From Methanobrevibacter sp. (GTDB lineage: Archaea; Methanobacteriota; Methanobacteria; Methanobacteriales; Methanobacteriaceae), in assembly GCF_015062935.1 (NCBI RefSeq), contig NZ_SUTM01000016.1, positions 1 through 57,648 on the forward strand: a DNA stretch of 57,648 bases. The letters run 5' to 3'. Below are positions 36,370-47,975 of the stretch, in pieces. Below the pieces are notes generated by a model. The model saw only the letters and a program-made list of their open reading frames with translations, made no database searches and was not told the DNA's origin. The position numbers and the translations under genes are program-made. The stretch's first letter is position 1, and each line of letters opens with the position of its first letter.

Positions 36370-36682
36370 GGTTTTACTTTAACGGTAGGTATTGGAGATG
36401 CTGATTCTCTTTGAACACTTGCATATATATCAAAGTGTGTATGGGTTTCACTTTAGAAATTGCAATCGTTAATGTTAAAGTTAAAACGGAACTGGTACAG
36501 CTATTGTTATTGTTAACGTTAAAGTTAATTAAATCAAAAGTAAATCTCCATCTTTGATATTCTTAATAGCTTTTCACTTTAACGGAGGGGTTTGTTAATG
36601 TTAAAGTTAATTCCAACCTGTGCATATATATCAAAGCCATTTCAAAATCAAATTCCAAATTCCAAAATGTTAATGTTAAAGT
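36370..36682. repeat. duplicated intergenic module with GTTAATGTTAAAG and GCATATATATCAAAG
   Basis: The gene-free stretch 36265-36739 contains ACTTTAACGG (36377 and 36576), GCATATATATCAAAG (exact copies at 36421-36435 and 36622-36636), and GTTAATGTTAAAG-type units at 36468-36480, 36512-36525 (with C), 36594-36606 and 36669-36681. Spacing of about 200 bp between equivalent units indicates a duplicated module. Parts recur inverted at 55172-55238. It may be a regulator binding array or a remnant of leaders. Confidence 0.65.
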
Positions 36683-36708
36683 AAATTATTACTTTTTTTA
36701 TTATATTA

Positions 36709-36735
36709 TTTATATAAAAAAGATAATAAAATATT
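36709..36735 (+). promoter_or_regulatory. shared element leader/promoter, copy before the DUF2341-like gene
   Basis: TTTATATAAAAAAGATAATA (from 36709) followed by AAATATTA. It is a shortened form of the common leader, ending directly before the ATG at 36740, so the transcript would have almost no leader. Confidence 0.5.
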
Positions 36736-36739
36736 AATC

Positions 36740-37933
36740 ATGACATTAGTTAAAGAATTGCAGATTAATATCACAATGAGTAATTACAACCAAAGGAGCG
36801 GTAGCTATTCATCCAACTATGATTATATATATTTGGATTCACTAGCCAGCAGTTCCTATGCCAGTTTATTCAGAAGTGATTTGAAAAACCTGAAGATCAA
36901 AACTGTTGATGGAACATCCTGTCAGCTACTTTATCTTCCAGGTTATGGATCTCAAAGTGCAGCTATACTTGCAAGAATTCCAGTCAGTAAAATTTCCGAA
37001 ACTACAAAGCTGATCCTTGAAGTTTATGATACTTCCACAACATTCACAAGCACTTTAACAACAGGTAATGATGTGCTGATGTTTGATGCAAACTCTGATA
37101 CATACTCAAACTTTTTCATGAACTACTCAGGTTTAAGCATCAACAATGACTCAACAGATAACGGAAGATATCTCCGCGCAAGATTCGTTCCAAACATCTC
37201 CGGCAACTCCCCAACATCATTGTTCACTACATTTGCCTCTGGTCAGTCTTTAAGCAACGGCCGTGTTGTTGTGGCCAGATTCAAATACATTAACGGTAAC
37301 GTTACGGTTAATGATAATGCAACATATTCTGGAACAACCAGTGGAAGTGTCATGATGCAGCTTGATTACAATCTCACCATTGACCAGGTTGATGTCAAAT
37401 CAACATCGCTGAACTGGAGTGGAAGTGAAAAATCATATTGTATGTTTACAGGTTCAAAAACGTTAGTGCTGGCCAGTTCATGGGATGCATATTCATCAGG
37501 AAGTGATGAGGAGGGAGATTACAAACAATACCATTTACATGGCCGTGTCAGTACAGGAACATCCAATTCTTCAGATTATATTGAAGGATTCTCACGCAAC
37601 AATCCAACAAAAATATATCAGCAGAATTATGCTGAAGTCGAAATTGCTCCAGAATGGTTTGCAACAAGTTCTCTTGATGACTACAACTATGTTGACCTGA
37701 AATGGCTATTGATATTCCCGTCACCACTATTTGCAGCTAATGGAATTCCACAAATAACAGTAACGGAAAAAGATAGCAAAACAGGTATCAGATTATATAA
37801 AGGAAGTCATGAGTATACCAAAGCTTACAAAGGCTCAACGTTAATGTGGGACGCTGATGACAGTACAATGAGCGATACCGGACTTCACATTCCAGATAAA
37901 ATTAAAAACCACAATTGGGATTGGGTGTTTTAA
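36740..37933 (+). CDS. DUF2341-like virion/fibre protein (putative)
   Basis: A 397-residue beta-rich protein with no signal peptide. Residues about 25-100 resemble DUF2341 domains of surface proteins: DYIYLDSLASSSYASLFRSD, LKIKTVDGTSCQLLYLPGYG, AILARIPVSKISETTKLILEVYD. A lectin-like jelly-roll could follow (about 110-230). It heads a run of plus-strand genes behind a shared element leader and is directly followed, with no gap, by a decoration-domain protein. A role in the virion surface or host binding is inferred from this context; the exact role is unknown. Confidence 0.6.
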   Translation: MTLVKELQINITMSNYNQRSGSYSSNYDYIYLDSLASSSYASLFRSDLKNLKIKTVDGTSCQLLYLPGYGSQSAAILARIPVSKISETTKLILEVYDTSTTFTSTLTTGNDVLMFDANSDTYSNFFMNYSGLSINNDSTDNGRYLRARFVPNISGNSPTSLFTTFASGQSLSNGRVVVARFKYINGNVTVNDNATYSGTTSGSVMMQLDYNLTIDQVDVKSTSLNWSGSEKSYCMFTGSKTLVLASSWDAYSSGSDEEGDYKQYHLHGRVSTGTSNSSDYIEGFSRNNPTKIYQQNYAEVEIAPEWFATSSLDDYNYVDLKWLLIFPSPLFAANGIPQITVTEKDSKTGIRLYKGSHEYTKAYKGSTLMWDADDSTMSDTGLHIPDKIKNHNWDWVF

Positions 37934-38710
37934 ATGATTATAGATTATGATTTAGATTCAACAATAGGACATGGACGTGGATATCCAACAGGACTAGAAC
38001 ATTCAGAAAAAATGGACGTTATAGCTTGCCTATTGGATGAGGGCGAAAGGACATATGTTAATGATGAACATACTGCTTGGATTTGTTCTGACCAGTGTTC
38101 AGTAGGTGAAATGGTAACCTTGGACAATTCCTCCACAATGGAGCATACCGTAGTCAGAAAAGCCAAACAGGGCGAATTAGCTTTCGGATATCTTTTAGGT
38201 AAGGTTCAGGTTAAATCATCAGGACATACTTTAGTTACTGTGGCAGTGCTGGGTGATGTCTTCAGGCTCAAACTCAAAAGACCAGTTCCCGAAGATATAT
38301 TGCCGAACACCAGAATCTACATTGACAGCGATGGTGAGTGCAATCCTCATGAAGGCCACGACTTAAGACTTCTTTCAATCGTTAACCTAACACAAAACGA
38401 AGATACTGAATACATTAGAGTTTACCGCCAGATGTCTGAGGTGGAAATGTATCCTGAATCTCAGAACTGTATTGATCTTGCCGACTGCAGCTTCGAACAG
38501 GATGAGATAACTCACGTGGTAAACATGATCGTACCAAATGAATCTAACATTATGGCACAGGCCAACTATGTTAAAGATAAAGACGGCGTTACATATTGTG
38601 AACTTCCGGATGTAGCTATTGTCAACAACGTCAGATTCATATGGGAAGACAACAAGCTCTACATGGAATGGGAAGGATGCGACGATGGCGAGAATGTATA
38701 CTTTATATAA
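37934..38710 (+). CDS. decoration-domain protein, paralogue A
   Basis: A 258-residue protein. Its middle part, HTLVTVAVLGDVFRLKLKRP through NTRIYIDSDGECNPHEGHDLRLL, is clearly related to the domain in the proteins at 40254 (VLVLGQLYRLKLASGV) and 52242 (ILVLGHLFRLKLASGI). The latter sits next to the capsid genes and looks like a DUF2190-type capsid decoration protein. The C-terminal 80 residues are unique. It starts immediately after the stop of the previous gene. Its last bases already form part of the shared leader for the next operon. Confidence 0.65.
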   Translation: MIIDYDLDSTIGHGRGYPTGLEHSEKMDVIACLLDEGERTYVNDEHTAWICSDQCSVGEMVTLDNSSTMEHTVVRKAKQGELAFGYLLGKVQVKSSGHTLVTVAVLGDVFRLKLKRPVPEDILPNTRIYIDSDGECNPHEGHDLRLLSIVNLTQNEDTEYIRVYRQMSEVEMYPESQNCIDLADCSFEQDEITHVVNMIVPNESNIMAQANYVKDKDGVTYCELPDVAIVNNVRFIWEDNKLYMEWEGCDDGENVYFI

Positions 38711-38733
38711 AATAAATAATAAATTATATAATA
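38702..38733 (+). promoter_or_regulatory. shared element leader/promoter, copy before the small-gene run
   Basis: A 32-bp block beginning TTTATATAAAATAAATAATA and ending AAATTATATAATA, differing by one base from 32748-32779 and by three from 52191-52222. It overlaps the stop codon of the preceding gene and is followed by a second partial copy (AAAATATATAATAAAAAAGA) before the gene at 38777. Confidence 0.65.
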
Positions 38734-38776
38734 AAATATATAATAAAAAAGATAATATTATAATGAGGTTGCTAAC

Positions 38777-38968
38777 ATGACTATAAGGAAACTTGTCGGA
38801 ACATTGGAAAACAAAGGACCATACATTGACCAGTCAACAGGCCACTGGTTCTACTGGAACGGAACCAAATACGTTGACAGCGGTTATCCTTATGCCATAA
38901 AACCAGTTATTCAATTTAAAATCGAAGACGGAATACTGTACTATTCAATCAGTTGGGAGGCACAATGA
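38777..38968 (+). CDS. small hypothetical protein of the fibre module
   Basis: A 63-residue protein with GHWFYWNGTKYVDSGYPYAI. This resembles the tail-fibre '[17 protein letters not shown]' segments of the collagen-like protein at 43374 and suggests a carbohydrate-contacting or structural motif. An SD GAGGT precedes the ATG. The stop overlaps the next start. The function is unknown. Confidence 0.6.
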   Translation: MTIRKLVGTLENKGPYIDQSTGHWFYWNGTKYVDSGYPYAIKPVIQFKIEDGILYYSISWEAQ

Positions 38969-39111
38969 AATACATCAGATACTTTGAAACGTTCGAAGAA
39001 TACGAATCCTGGATAAACATCAAGGAAAATGCTGAAGAAGTTTACAACTCAGAAGAAAAGATTTGTGTTGACGGAGTAATCCTCAGCCACACATACAGGG
39101 AGGAAATCTAA
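38965..39111 (+). CDS. 48-residue hypothetical protein
   Basis: A short gene overlapping the previous stop (ATGA) and preceded by GGGAGG. The product begins MKYIRYFETFEEYESWINIK and ends LSHTYREEI. It is acidic and soluble with no recognised family. Tight packing between two genes and a good ribosome binding site support it as real. Confidence 0.55.
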   Translation: MKYIRYFETFEEYESWINIKENAEEVYNSEEKICVDGVILSHTYREEI

Positions 39112-39113
39112 AA

Positions 39114-39365
39114 ATGATATATGAATGGATTGAAAGAAACAGAAAGGACATTGACATACTGACCTCATTTCTGGTCACTGTCATTCCTGTCGTAATGTTA
39201 TATTCTGAAGCTTTAGGAATTACTGAAAATACCATACCATACTGCATTTGCATGATTGTGTTAGGTGTAGCTAGTCATTATGCAAGCCGTGTAAGAGGCG
39301 AAGGTGATGTTGAATACGCAAAAAAACAAGCTAAAAGAGTATTGGGATACCCTGAGGAAAAATAA
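39114..39365 (+). CDS. small two-span membrane protein, holin-like
   Basis: An 83-residue protein with two membrane segments, ILTSFLVTVIPVVMLYSEAL and TIPYCICMIVLGVASHYA, and a charged C-terminus, EYAKKQAKRVLGYPEEK. Size and topology match small phage holins, which would let an endolysin reach the wall; a pseudomurein endoisopeptidase is encoded at 55.4 kb. The holin role is inferred. Confidence 0.55.
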   Translation: MIYEWIERNRKDIDILTSFLVTVIPVVMLYSEALGITENTIPYCICMIVLGVASHYASRVRGEGDVEYAKKQAKRVLGYPEEK

Positions 39366-39371
39366 ACTCTT

Positions 39372-39668
39372 ATGGAGAATAATATTAAGCTGATAAGTAT
39401 GAGAGATTTAAAAAAGAAAATTGTTATCTGTAACTTTACCAAAACAATTTCAAGTGCAGTTTTAACAGCGATAGCTATCAACATCATAATGGATAATGCA
39501 ACAAAGTATGCTTTAATGGAAGGACTTTTACCATTTGCTTTAGCCATCATCATTGTAGCATTAATTGACTTGTATCAGTATAGATGTGAGAAATCAGATA
39601 AGGTAACTATTGATGATTTAGAAGAAAGACTCAGAAAGTTGGAGGACAATACCGATGATGAAAGGTAA
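39372..39668 (+). CDS. small two-span membrane protein with coiled-coil tail
   Basis: A 98-residue protein. Two hydrophobic stretches, TISSAVLTAIAINIIM and LLPFALAIIIVALIDLY, are followed by a charged C-terminal helix, TIDDLEERLRKLEDNTDDER. It lies in the same tight operon as the preceding holin-like gene and overlaps the next gene by 14 bases. It may be an antiholin, spanin-like or morphogenesis protein; it is not recognised. Confidence 0.55.
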   Translation: MENNIKLISMRDLKKKIVICNFTKTISSAVLTAIAINIIMDNATKYALMEGLLPFALAIIIVALIDLYQYRCEKSDKVTIDDLEERLRKLEDNTDDER

Positions 39669-40253
39669 AATCTTGATTGCAGTTCCAACATTCGAAAATA
39701 TTAAACCTGAATGCTTTAAGGCAATATTCGATTTAACAAATCCTGCAGGTTACAATCTGTATTTCGATTATGTTAAGGGCTATGACTGTGCACGTGCAAG
39801 AAACGAAATAGCAAAGCTATCACTTAACTATAACTTTGACTACGTGCTGATGATAGACTCAGACGTTAAAGTTCCAAAAGATACATTAATTAAGCTATTG
39901 GAATGTGAGGCAGATATTGCTCTTGGATGGTACTACAAGAAAAGAACCGTTAATGATCAGACGGTTATTTTCAATTTCGGAAAAGATTACACCGATGAAA
40001 ACATGATCCATGGGAAAACATTACTGGAAGCTATTGATCCATTTGACATTAAAGGCGGAGGACTGGGAATAGCTCTCGTTAATGTTAATGTCTTCAGGAA
40101 GATGGAATATCCGTATTTCAGATATGTAATCTACGATGATGACACTGTACTTTCTGAAGATTTATATTTCTGCACAGAGGCCAGAAAAAATGGGATATAT
40201 ATCAAATGTAATCCTAATGTTAAAGGAAACCACATATATGAGGTGAGTATTTA

Positions 40254-40254
<1 letters not shown>
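39655..40254 (+). CDS. GT-A family glycosyltransferase-like protein
   Basis: A 199-residue protein. The N-terminal KILIAVPTFENIKPECF fits a nucleotide-sugar Rossmann start. YVLMIDSDVKVP (about residues 67-78) contains the DSD metal motif, and LSEDLYFCTEARKNG near the C-terminus is the usual ED catalytic segment of GT2-like enzymes. There is no membrane anchor. In an element with collagen-like and lectin-like fibres, it probably decorates virion proteins or alters host glycans (inference). It overlaps the neighbour on each side. A second Met at 39658 is an alternative start. Confidence 0.75.
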
Positions 40255-41189
<935 letters not shown>

Positions 41190-41195
41190 ATTAAA

Positions 41196-42323
41196 ATGAC
41201 TTTTACACCGCCAGACCTTTCAGAAGTTCTAACAAAAGAACAGGCAATGAATTCAAGACTGACAACCTGTCAAACCAATTTAAGAAGTATATTGACAAAA
41301 GAGGAAATAGGTTACACTCAGGGAGATGGAGTTATTCCATTAATCCGTAAGCTGCCGGTTCCACAATTGGCAAGCCTCGGCGTTAATATGTATAATAAAT
41401 TTTCAACAGGTGCAAATCTTCCTGCTGTTATCACTGCCAAAGACACTGACGGAAATGAAATGGCAAACGTTAATGTTAATGTATATAGAATAGATGAAGG
41501 CTCATATGGTGATGTGGCAGTAACCTCTTTAGGAACAGTAACAACCGGTAATGATGGTACTGCTACTGTTAGTGTTCCTATGCCGAATGATAAGGGATAT
41601 TTCACAGTTCAGGCAAGAGCCGGAAACATTATTGGTAAAGATATTGGAGCATATTGCACTACCGCACTAAATGCCGATGACACATCATATTCAACATTTT
41701 CAATATTCTATGATACAAGTGCAGGAGGGGATGTGGAAGTAATGGAAGCTGAAAATTGGGGAGAGGGATTTGTTGATGTCGTAACTTCTTCTCATGCAGG
41801 ATACAGTGGAAATTACTTTGGAATCAAATTCACAGATTTAGGCAGCTTCGATAAAACAACAGTTAAAGACCACAGGTTCATTGCCATATTGTCAGACCGT
41901 GGAAATGGAACAAAAACAGATTTCATGGCTTTCGGATTAGCTTTCAATATTGATTCATGGGCTAATTTAGGAATCTGTGCAGGTGCCAAATATTGGTATG
42001 GTGACGGAACAGGAAGTGCAGGATACAGACAGGAATATGTCAATATATCATATATGTCTTCACAGGACGACGGATCTCCGGAAAGTGCAGGCAAAAAATT
42101 CTATGATACCAATATCGAAAGTGGTTATGCTTATGCAACTGTGGTAGATGAATATGCTGACGACCCGACAGTTCAATATCCCTCCAGCTATACCAGACAC
42201 GGTGCATGGTCTTTTAATCCGGATAATCTGCCTTCAGGCACAGCTTATCCTGCAATCATATTCAACAAATCAGCCAGCAGTTGTTATAGAAGTTTAAGAT
42301 TCTACGGTATGGGAGTGATATAA
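41196..42323 (+). CDS. fibre/host-binding protein with Ig-like and lectin-like domains
   Basis: A 375-residue protein. An N-terminal helical segment, MNSRLTTCQTNLRSILTKEE (about 18-37), is shared in pattern with the next gene product. It is followed by an Ig-like or carboxypeptidase-regulatory-like domain (PAVITAKDTDGNEMANVNVNV...GNDGTATVSVPMP) and a C-terminal jelly-roll-like domain of about 200 residues. There is no signal peptide or anchor, as expected for a virion protein. The function is inferred from neighbours. Confidence 0.6.
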   Translation: MTFTPPDLSEVLTKEQAMNSRLTTCQTNLRSILTKEEIGYTQGDGVIPLIRKLPVPQLASLGVNMYNKFSTGANLPAVITAKDTDGNEMANVNVNVYRIDEGSYGDVAVTSLGTVTTGNDGTATVSVPMPNDKGYFTVQARAGNIIGKDIGAYCTTALNADDTSYSTFSIFYDTSAGGDVEVMEAENWGEGFVDVVTSSHAGYSGNYFGIKFTDLGSFDKTTVKDHRFIAILSDRGNGTKTDFMAFGLAFNIDSWANLGICAGAKYWYGDGTGSAGYRQEYVNISYMSSQDDGSPESAGKKFYDTNIESGYAYATVVDEYADDPTVQYPSSYTRHGAWSFNPDNLPSGTAYPAIIFNKSASSCYRSLRFYGMGVI

Positions 42324-43369
42324 TGAGCATAGCCAGTAATGTTATAGATGAAAATACAAGACTTGGAACAGCCAGAACATTAATGAGAGAGAAACTTGCA
42401 GCCAACGGAATTTACTATAACAACCAGGACAGTATATTCCAGCTTGTGAGAAGATGGAACCTGAAATATGCTGATGTCAGTTTCAACACTCCTTACTCAA
42501 GTGAGATTTATGCAGGAGCAGAAATTAGAGTGGGAGCAACAGTAACCGACTCATCAACTGACGATCCAATTTCAGGAATGCCAGTAACTGTAATTTCAGG
42601 AGGCCAAACCTATACTATACTAACAGACAGTAACGGTGAAGCCTCAGTAACATTGACAGTTGGCGAAGTAGGTTCAACATTTTCAGGCATAGTATATGCA
42701 GGAAAAAGAAGTGATGATTGGAGCTATGAAGTTCCGGCATTTGCAGAATTTTCAGATTACGCCGATTACGGAGATACAGGATTATATGATATAGTAAAAT
42801 ATCCATCAGACATTACACATTCATTTGAAATTGTAGAAGTAAGTTATACTGGAAATTATGACTTATCAAAACAGACAACAGCCGCAAGCGTGGTAATGGC
42901 AATACCAAAAGTATATTCAAACGGTATTGGCGGGACAAACGGAATTCATATCGAGCTGGCCTTGCGCCAGAAAAAGGACAGCAACCAGGGATGGGGAGAT
43001 GCAATAGCTTTAGTCAATTCAAAATCATTAAGCCATTACAGAGATACAAAAATTCTGGAACTGGGTGCTTATCCCGCTAAGAAAGGACTTAAATATTCCA
43101 CATCCGACCATGTAGTAAGGGATGTTAATGTTTCATCCGGACAATTGACTTTAGACTCACAGCTGTATTATTTTGATTTGTATTATGATAACGGATATGT
43201 TAAAGCTACAATAAGACATGGAACTACAAATGATTTCACATATGAGGCAGATATCTCAGATAAGATAACATTTGATACATTCTATCCGGCAGTAATGATT
43301 TACGATGCAGGAGGACACATTCAGTGGGAAAGCATGGACGTAGAGCCATGGACACATGAGGAGGAATAA
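42323..43369 (+). CDS. fibre/host-binding protein, paralogue of the preceding gene product
   Basis: A 348-residue protein with the same domain order as the preceding one: N-terminal NTRLGTARTLMREKLAANGI, Ig-like domain (AGAEIRVGATVTDSSTDDPI...LTDSNGEASVTLTVGEVG) and a C-terminal beta-rich domain ending IQWESMDVEPW. Starts in the stop of the previous gene (TAATG). Two diverged copies suggest alternative or composite receptor-binding proteins. Confidence 0.6.
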   Translation: MSIASNVIDENTRLGTARTLMREKLAANGIYYNNQDSIFQLVRRWNLKYADVSFNTPYSSEIYAGAEIRVGATVTDSSTDDPISGMPVTVISGGQTYTILTDSNGEASVTLTVGEVGSTFSGIVYAGKRSDDWSYEVPAFAEFSDYADYGDTGLYDIVKYPSDITHSFEIVEVSYTGNYDLSKQTTAASVVMAIPKVYSNGIGGTNGIHIELALRQKKDSNQGWGDAIALVNSKSLSHYRDTKILELGAYPAKKGLKYSTSDHVVRDVNVSSGQLTLDSQLYYFDLYYDNGYVKATIRHGTTNDFTYEADISDKITFDTFYPAVMIYDAGGHIQWESMDVEPWTHEEE

Positions 43370-43373
43370 AAGA

Positions 43374-44402
<1,029 letters not shown>

Positions 44403-44460
44403 TTGAAAAAGATAAAATAAAAATAAGATTTAAATGACATTAGGGAATGAAATTATAATA

Positions 44461-45141
44461 TCAATTATTTGAGAATATTGATGTATAATCAAGCATTAAA
44501 TGAATTATTTGGATATTTTTGTTATTGTAATTTCGTAATGCTGTTAATTTATAAACCTGTTCATAATCTTCATGTGGAGTGTTGTTAAGGGAAGATAAAT
44601 CATTTTCGTTTAATTTTTCATTAATTTTTAATATGATATCTTCCATGCTCCAGTTATTCTTGTATTCTTCGATAAAACATATCATGCCTGCAAAATTAGC
44701 CTTACTTGAATATTTACCCTCTAAAAATTCTAAAATACCATTTTCATAATAATTCTTATTAATGTCTAAATCATCACCAAATCGTTTACATTCAATGGTG
44801 TGGTAATATTTGTTAACAATTTTAATATCTCGTAAATTGCGATATTGAATTTTAATATCTAATAAACCTCTTTCCTTAACATTTTCTCTTCTTTCTTGAG
44901 GTTCACTATTTATTATTAAATTATTAAACCCATAATCCTCTTGAAGGGCAGTCATTGTGTCTACAAAATCATCTCTGTATTCATTTTCTCGTTTTCTAAT
45001 CATTTCTGATTTGAAATAGGTTTTAGTATTTAAAATTTTAAAATAAGTATGGATTGCTAAATTAATAAGTTTATTAAAATATTCTTCACTATCAAAATTA
45101 TCAAAGCGTTCAAAATATTTAAAATTGGAAGGATCTAACAT
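44461..45141 (-). CDS. PD-(D/E)XK restriction endonuclease subunit (putative)
   Basis: A 226-residue protein with the nuclease motif LLDIKI (Asp95) and TIECKR (Glu117-x-Lys119) separated by 22 residues, a good PD-(D/E)XK core. The start overlaps the stop of the DNA methyltransferase gene by one base, so they form a restriction-modification pair. The recognition sequence is unknown. It is oriented against the surrounding element genes. Confidence 0.75.
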   Translation of the reverse strand: MLDPSNFKYFERFDNFDSEEYFNKLINLAIHTYFKILNTKTYFKSEMIRKRENEYRDDFVDTMTALQEDYGFNNLIINSEPQERRENVKERGLLDIKIQYRNLRDIKIVNKYYHTIECKRFGDDLDINKNYYENGILEFLEGKYSSKANFAGMICFIEEYKNNWSMEDIILKINEKLNENDLSSLNNTPHEDYEQVYKLTALRNYNNKNIQIIHLMLDYTSIFSNN

Positions 45142-47975
45142 TATTCATCCTCCACGCCCATTAATGAGTTTGTAAATTCTATCAAATCTCTTCTAGCAAT
45201 AGCTCTGTGCCAATTTTTAAATTCATTGGATTTAATTACATAAAAAGAAGTTTCTTCAAAACCTTTAATGTCTTTTTGAACGAATAAGTTTTGTTTATCT
45301 TCAATACTTATGTCCCCAAAGAAATTTAATATTTCAGGTTTGTCTTTGTATTCAATTAAATGTTTTGGAGGTTCTTCGCTTATAATAAATCTAATTCCAA
45401 TAAATTGGTCTGATTTATAGCATTCAGCATGGAAATATTCATTATTCTCTTCTTTGAAATAATTTTTGAAATATTTAACAAAAACCATGATATAATCTTC
45501 TAAAATTTCATTTGAAACATTATGGTATACATTTTCTTTTTTACGCATTGGTAATGTAACATCAGTGAAATAATTAACTAAATCTTTTTCTAGTTCATTA
45601 AAGGATAATAAATCGAAAATTAATTCATCGATTTCATGTTGAATAATCTCTAAATATTCTGGATTATTACAATTTAGCATTTTATCAACATATTCAACTA
45701 AAGTATCATTAATAACTAATGGTATTTCTTCAATTTCTTTTAATAACATTATTTCTCTTTCAATACCTATTGTTGAAAAAGTTAAAAGAGATAAATATGA
45801 AAATAATTTTGAATTTAAAAATCCAAGTATTGACTTTAATAATTTTTCATCAGCATTTTTTCCATAAATTGAAATTACACTATTGGTAAACACCCATTGT
45901 TTTTCAGAGTATGTAGCAACACACTCTAAATTCTGTGTAAGTATCTGTTTAAATAAAACATAAGGTGGTGTAAATACTTCTTCTTTTCTAGGACGTTCGA
46001 CTTTTTCTATACTCCATTTCTCAACATGACTTTCATCAATATGATATCTCTGAAGCATTTGATGGGTTACATCCAAAAAGTCGTATTCAAAATATTTAGT
46101 CGCATCTTTAGTTTTATTACCAACCATAATTCCAAATGAACTATTTAAATCATATTTGTTAATATAATAACCTATATTCTTTTTAGAGTGTAATCTATTA
46201 ATTAATTGAAAATCTAAAGTATTTCCATAAACTAAAACTTTCCAAACCCAATCATGATTGTATAAATCTTTTTGCGATATATATTTAATATCTGATTTTT
46301 GTATTACAACTGATGATAATAAATAAAATAACTTATTTGGTTTAAGGGAAATATGTTTTATGTTTCCACAATTTACCATATTGGAATTATAGAATAATAT
46401 TGATCCCGGACCAATTGCATTGTTAAATATTTCTCTTCTTAGGGATGAAAACTCCAATACTTCAGTTAAATTAAAATTTTTTAAGAAGTATTTTCTAAAT
46501 GGTAAATCATTAAAGTTATATAAAATTTTACTTGTAACAATTAATGCAACATTAGTTGTTTCATTCATAAAATCATTAACTCTAAGTAAAAATGATTTGG
46601 CTATCTGTTTATTGGAATTAGGTAAATTTTTTTCTTTACAATATTCACTATGGGTTTTTTGTTGTTTTGATCCCCATGGAGGATTACCTACAATTAAATC
46701 AAAACCCTCTAAAGTGTTAAATAAACCCTTTAAATTGAAGAAGTCATCATTAAAAAAGTTTTTATTTATTAATTCTGGCATCTTAAAATGTTTAATTTCT
46801 TCAACATTCAAATAATCAAATAATGTTAACTGGATTGAAAGGAGAGTCATTTGAATTGCATCATTATCAATATCAATTCCATAGATATTTGATGTTAAAA
46901 TATCTTTTAATTCGTTAGGAGTTAGTTTAGATTTTAATTCTATATTTTTATCAATTATTCTTCTCAATGATTCAACTAAAAATACTCCAGAACCGCATGA
47001 GGGGTCTAAAATTTTACAACTAGTATTATTTTTTAATTTTTTATCTAATGTATTATTTAGTATATAATCTACTAAGAATAATGGTGTATATATGGCTTTT
47101 TGATCCTTTTTAGAATTATTATCCTGGAGAAATGCTTCATAGATATTGCTTATTAACTCAATAGGAATTATTTCAAAATCATATGGGCAATCAAGAACAG
47201 TTTGCTCAGGATTTTTCATGTCAAAACCACTGAATAATTTATGTAAATTTTTTAAATGTTTATCTGTGATTTTATTTTTTTGATTTTCAGTTAATTTAAA
47301 CAAATCTGGATTAAATTTTTCTTCAAGAGTGTTGAAAAACTTAAATAAACATTCTTTTTTTAGGATAACATTATTAAAGTTACAACCATAATTATTAATA
47401 AAAAATTCATCTTTACAAATGCCTCTGTCAATGAGATATTTTGAAAAGATTAATTTCCCAATTAAACTATGTATGATTTCTAAATCTAATTTGTCTTTCT
47501 TTAATAATTTGATTGTTATTTTAATATTTTCCAATAAGTAATTTTGAACTCTTTTTGAATTATTAAATGAATTGTGGTATTTATCAAAAAAAGTTCCATT
47601 AGCTAAGTTGTAAATATTAAAAATTTCTAAATCATCATCTTTTGAAAATTTACCTAAAAATGAATCCTCATCATCGAAAATATTGGAATTGTAAACTTGA
47701 ATTTCCTCTGGAAGGATAATAAATATTATTGGAACATCATTGAGATTCCAAATTCCTTTACGAAACTTTTTAATATCATCCGTAGAAAAGGTATCGTCGT
47801 ATTCTTTGAAGATAATTAATGGATTTTCATCTAAGATATAGATTGCATCATAGTCAATATATCTTAAAGAATTTTTGATACGTGAATTTATTTTTAAATC
47901 ATCTCCTTTTAAAAATAATCCATTATCTTTATTTAATTCAAGTTTATCCAACAAGTTTCTCAGAGAATCTTCCAT
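45141..47975 (-). CDS. adenine-specific DNA methyltransferase of a restriction-modification system
   Basis: A 944-residue protein. The N-terminal 280 residues resemble the helical or nuclease-like region of Eco57I-type enzymes, though no clear PD-(D/E)XK motif is seen. SAM-binding motif I is ILDPSCGSGVFL (322-333) and catalytic motif IV is GNPPW (430-434), giving N6-adenine specificity. The C-terminal half (about 480-800) is a likely target-recognition domain. Nuclease function is supplied by the coupled downstream gene. Very AT-rich, like its partner. It probably protects the host or element against other DNA. Confidence 0.85.
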   Translation of the reverse strand: MEDSLRNLLDKLELNKDNGLFLKGDDLKINSRIKNSLRYIDYDAIYILDENPLIIFKEYDDTFSTDDIKKFRKGIWNLNDVPIIFIILPEEIQVYNSNIFDDEDSFLGKFSKDDDLEIFNIYNLANGTFFDKYHNSFNNSKRVQNYLLENIKITIKLLKKDKLDLEIIHSLIGKLIFSKYLIDRGICKDEFFINNYGCNFNNVILKKECLFKFFNTLEEKFNPDLFKLTENQKNKITDKHLKNLHKLFSGFDMKNPEQTVLDCPYDFEIIPIELISNIYEAFLQDNNSKKDQKAIYTPLFLVDYILNNTLDKKLKNNTSCKILDPSCGSGVFLVESLRRIIDKNIELKSKLTPNELKDILTSNIYGIDIDNDAIQMTLLSIQLTLFDYLNVEEIKHFKMPELINKNFFNDDFFNLKGLFNTLEGFDLIVGNPPWGSKQQKTHSEYCKEKNLPNSNKQIAKSFLLRVNDFMNETTNVALIVTSKILYNFNDLPFRKYFLKNFNLTEVLEFSSLRREIFNNAIGPGSILFYNSNMVNCGNIKHISLKPNKLFYLLSSVVIQKSDIKYISQKDLYNHDWVWKVLVYGNTLDFQLINRLHSKKNIGYYINKYDLNSSFGIMVGNKTKDATKYFEYDFLDVTHQMLQRYHIDESHVEKWSIEKVERPRKEEVFTPPYVLFKQILTQNLECVATYSEKQWVFTNSVISIYGKNADEKLLKSILGFLNSKLFSYLSLLTFSTIGIEREIMLLKEIEEIPLVINDTLVEYVDKMLNCNNPEYLEIIQHEIDELIFDLLSFNELEKDLVNYFTDVTLPMRKKENVYHNVSNEILEDYIMVFVKYFKNYFKEENNEYFHAECYKSDQFIGIRFIISEEPPKHLIEYKDKPEILNFFGDISIEDKQNLFVQKDIKGFEETSFYVIKSNEFKNWHRAIARRDLIEFTNSLMGVEDE

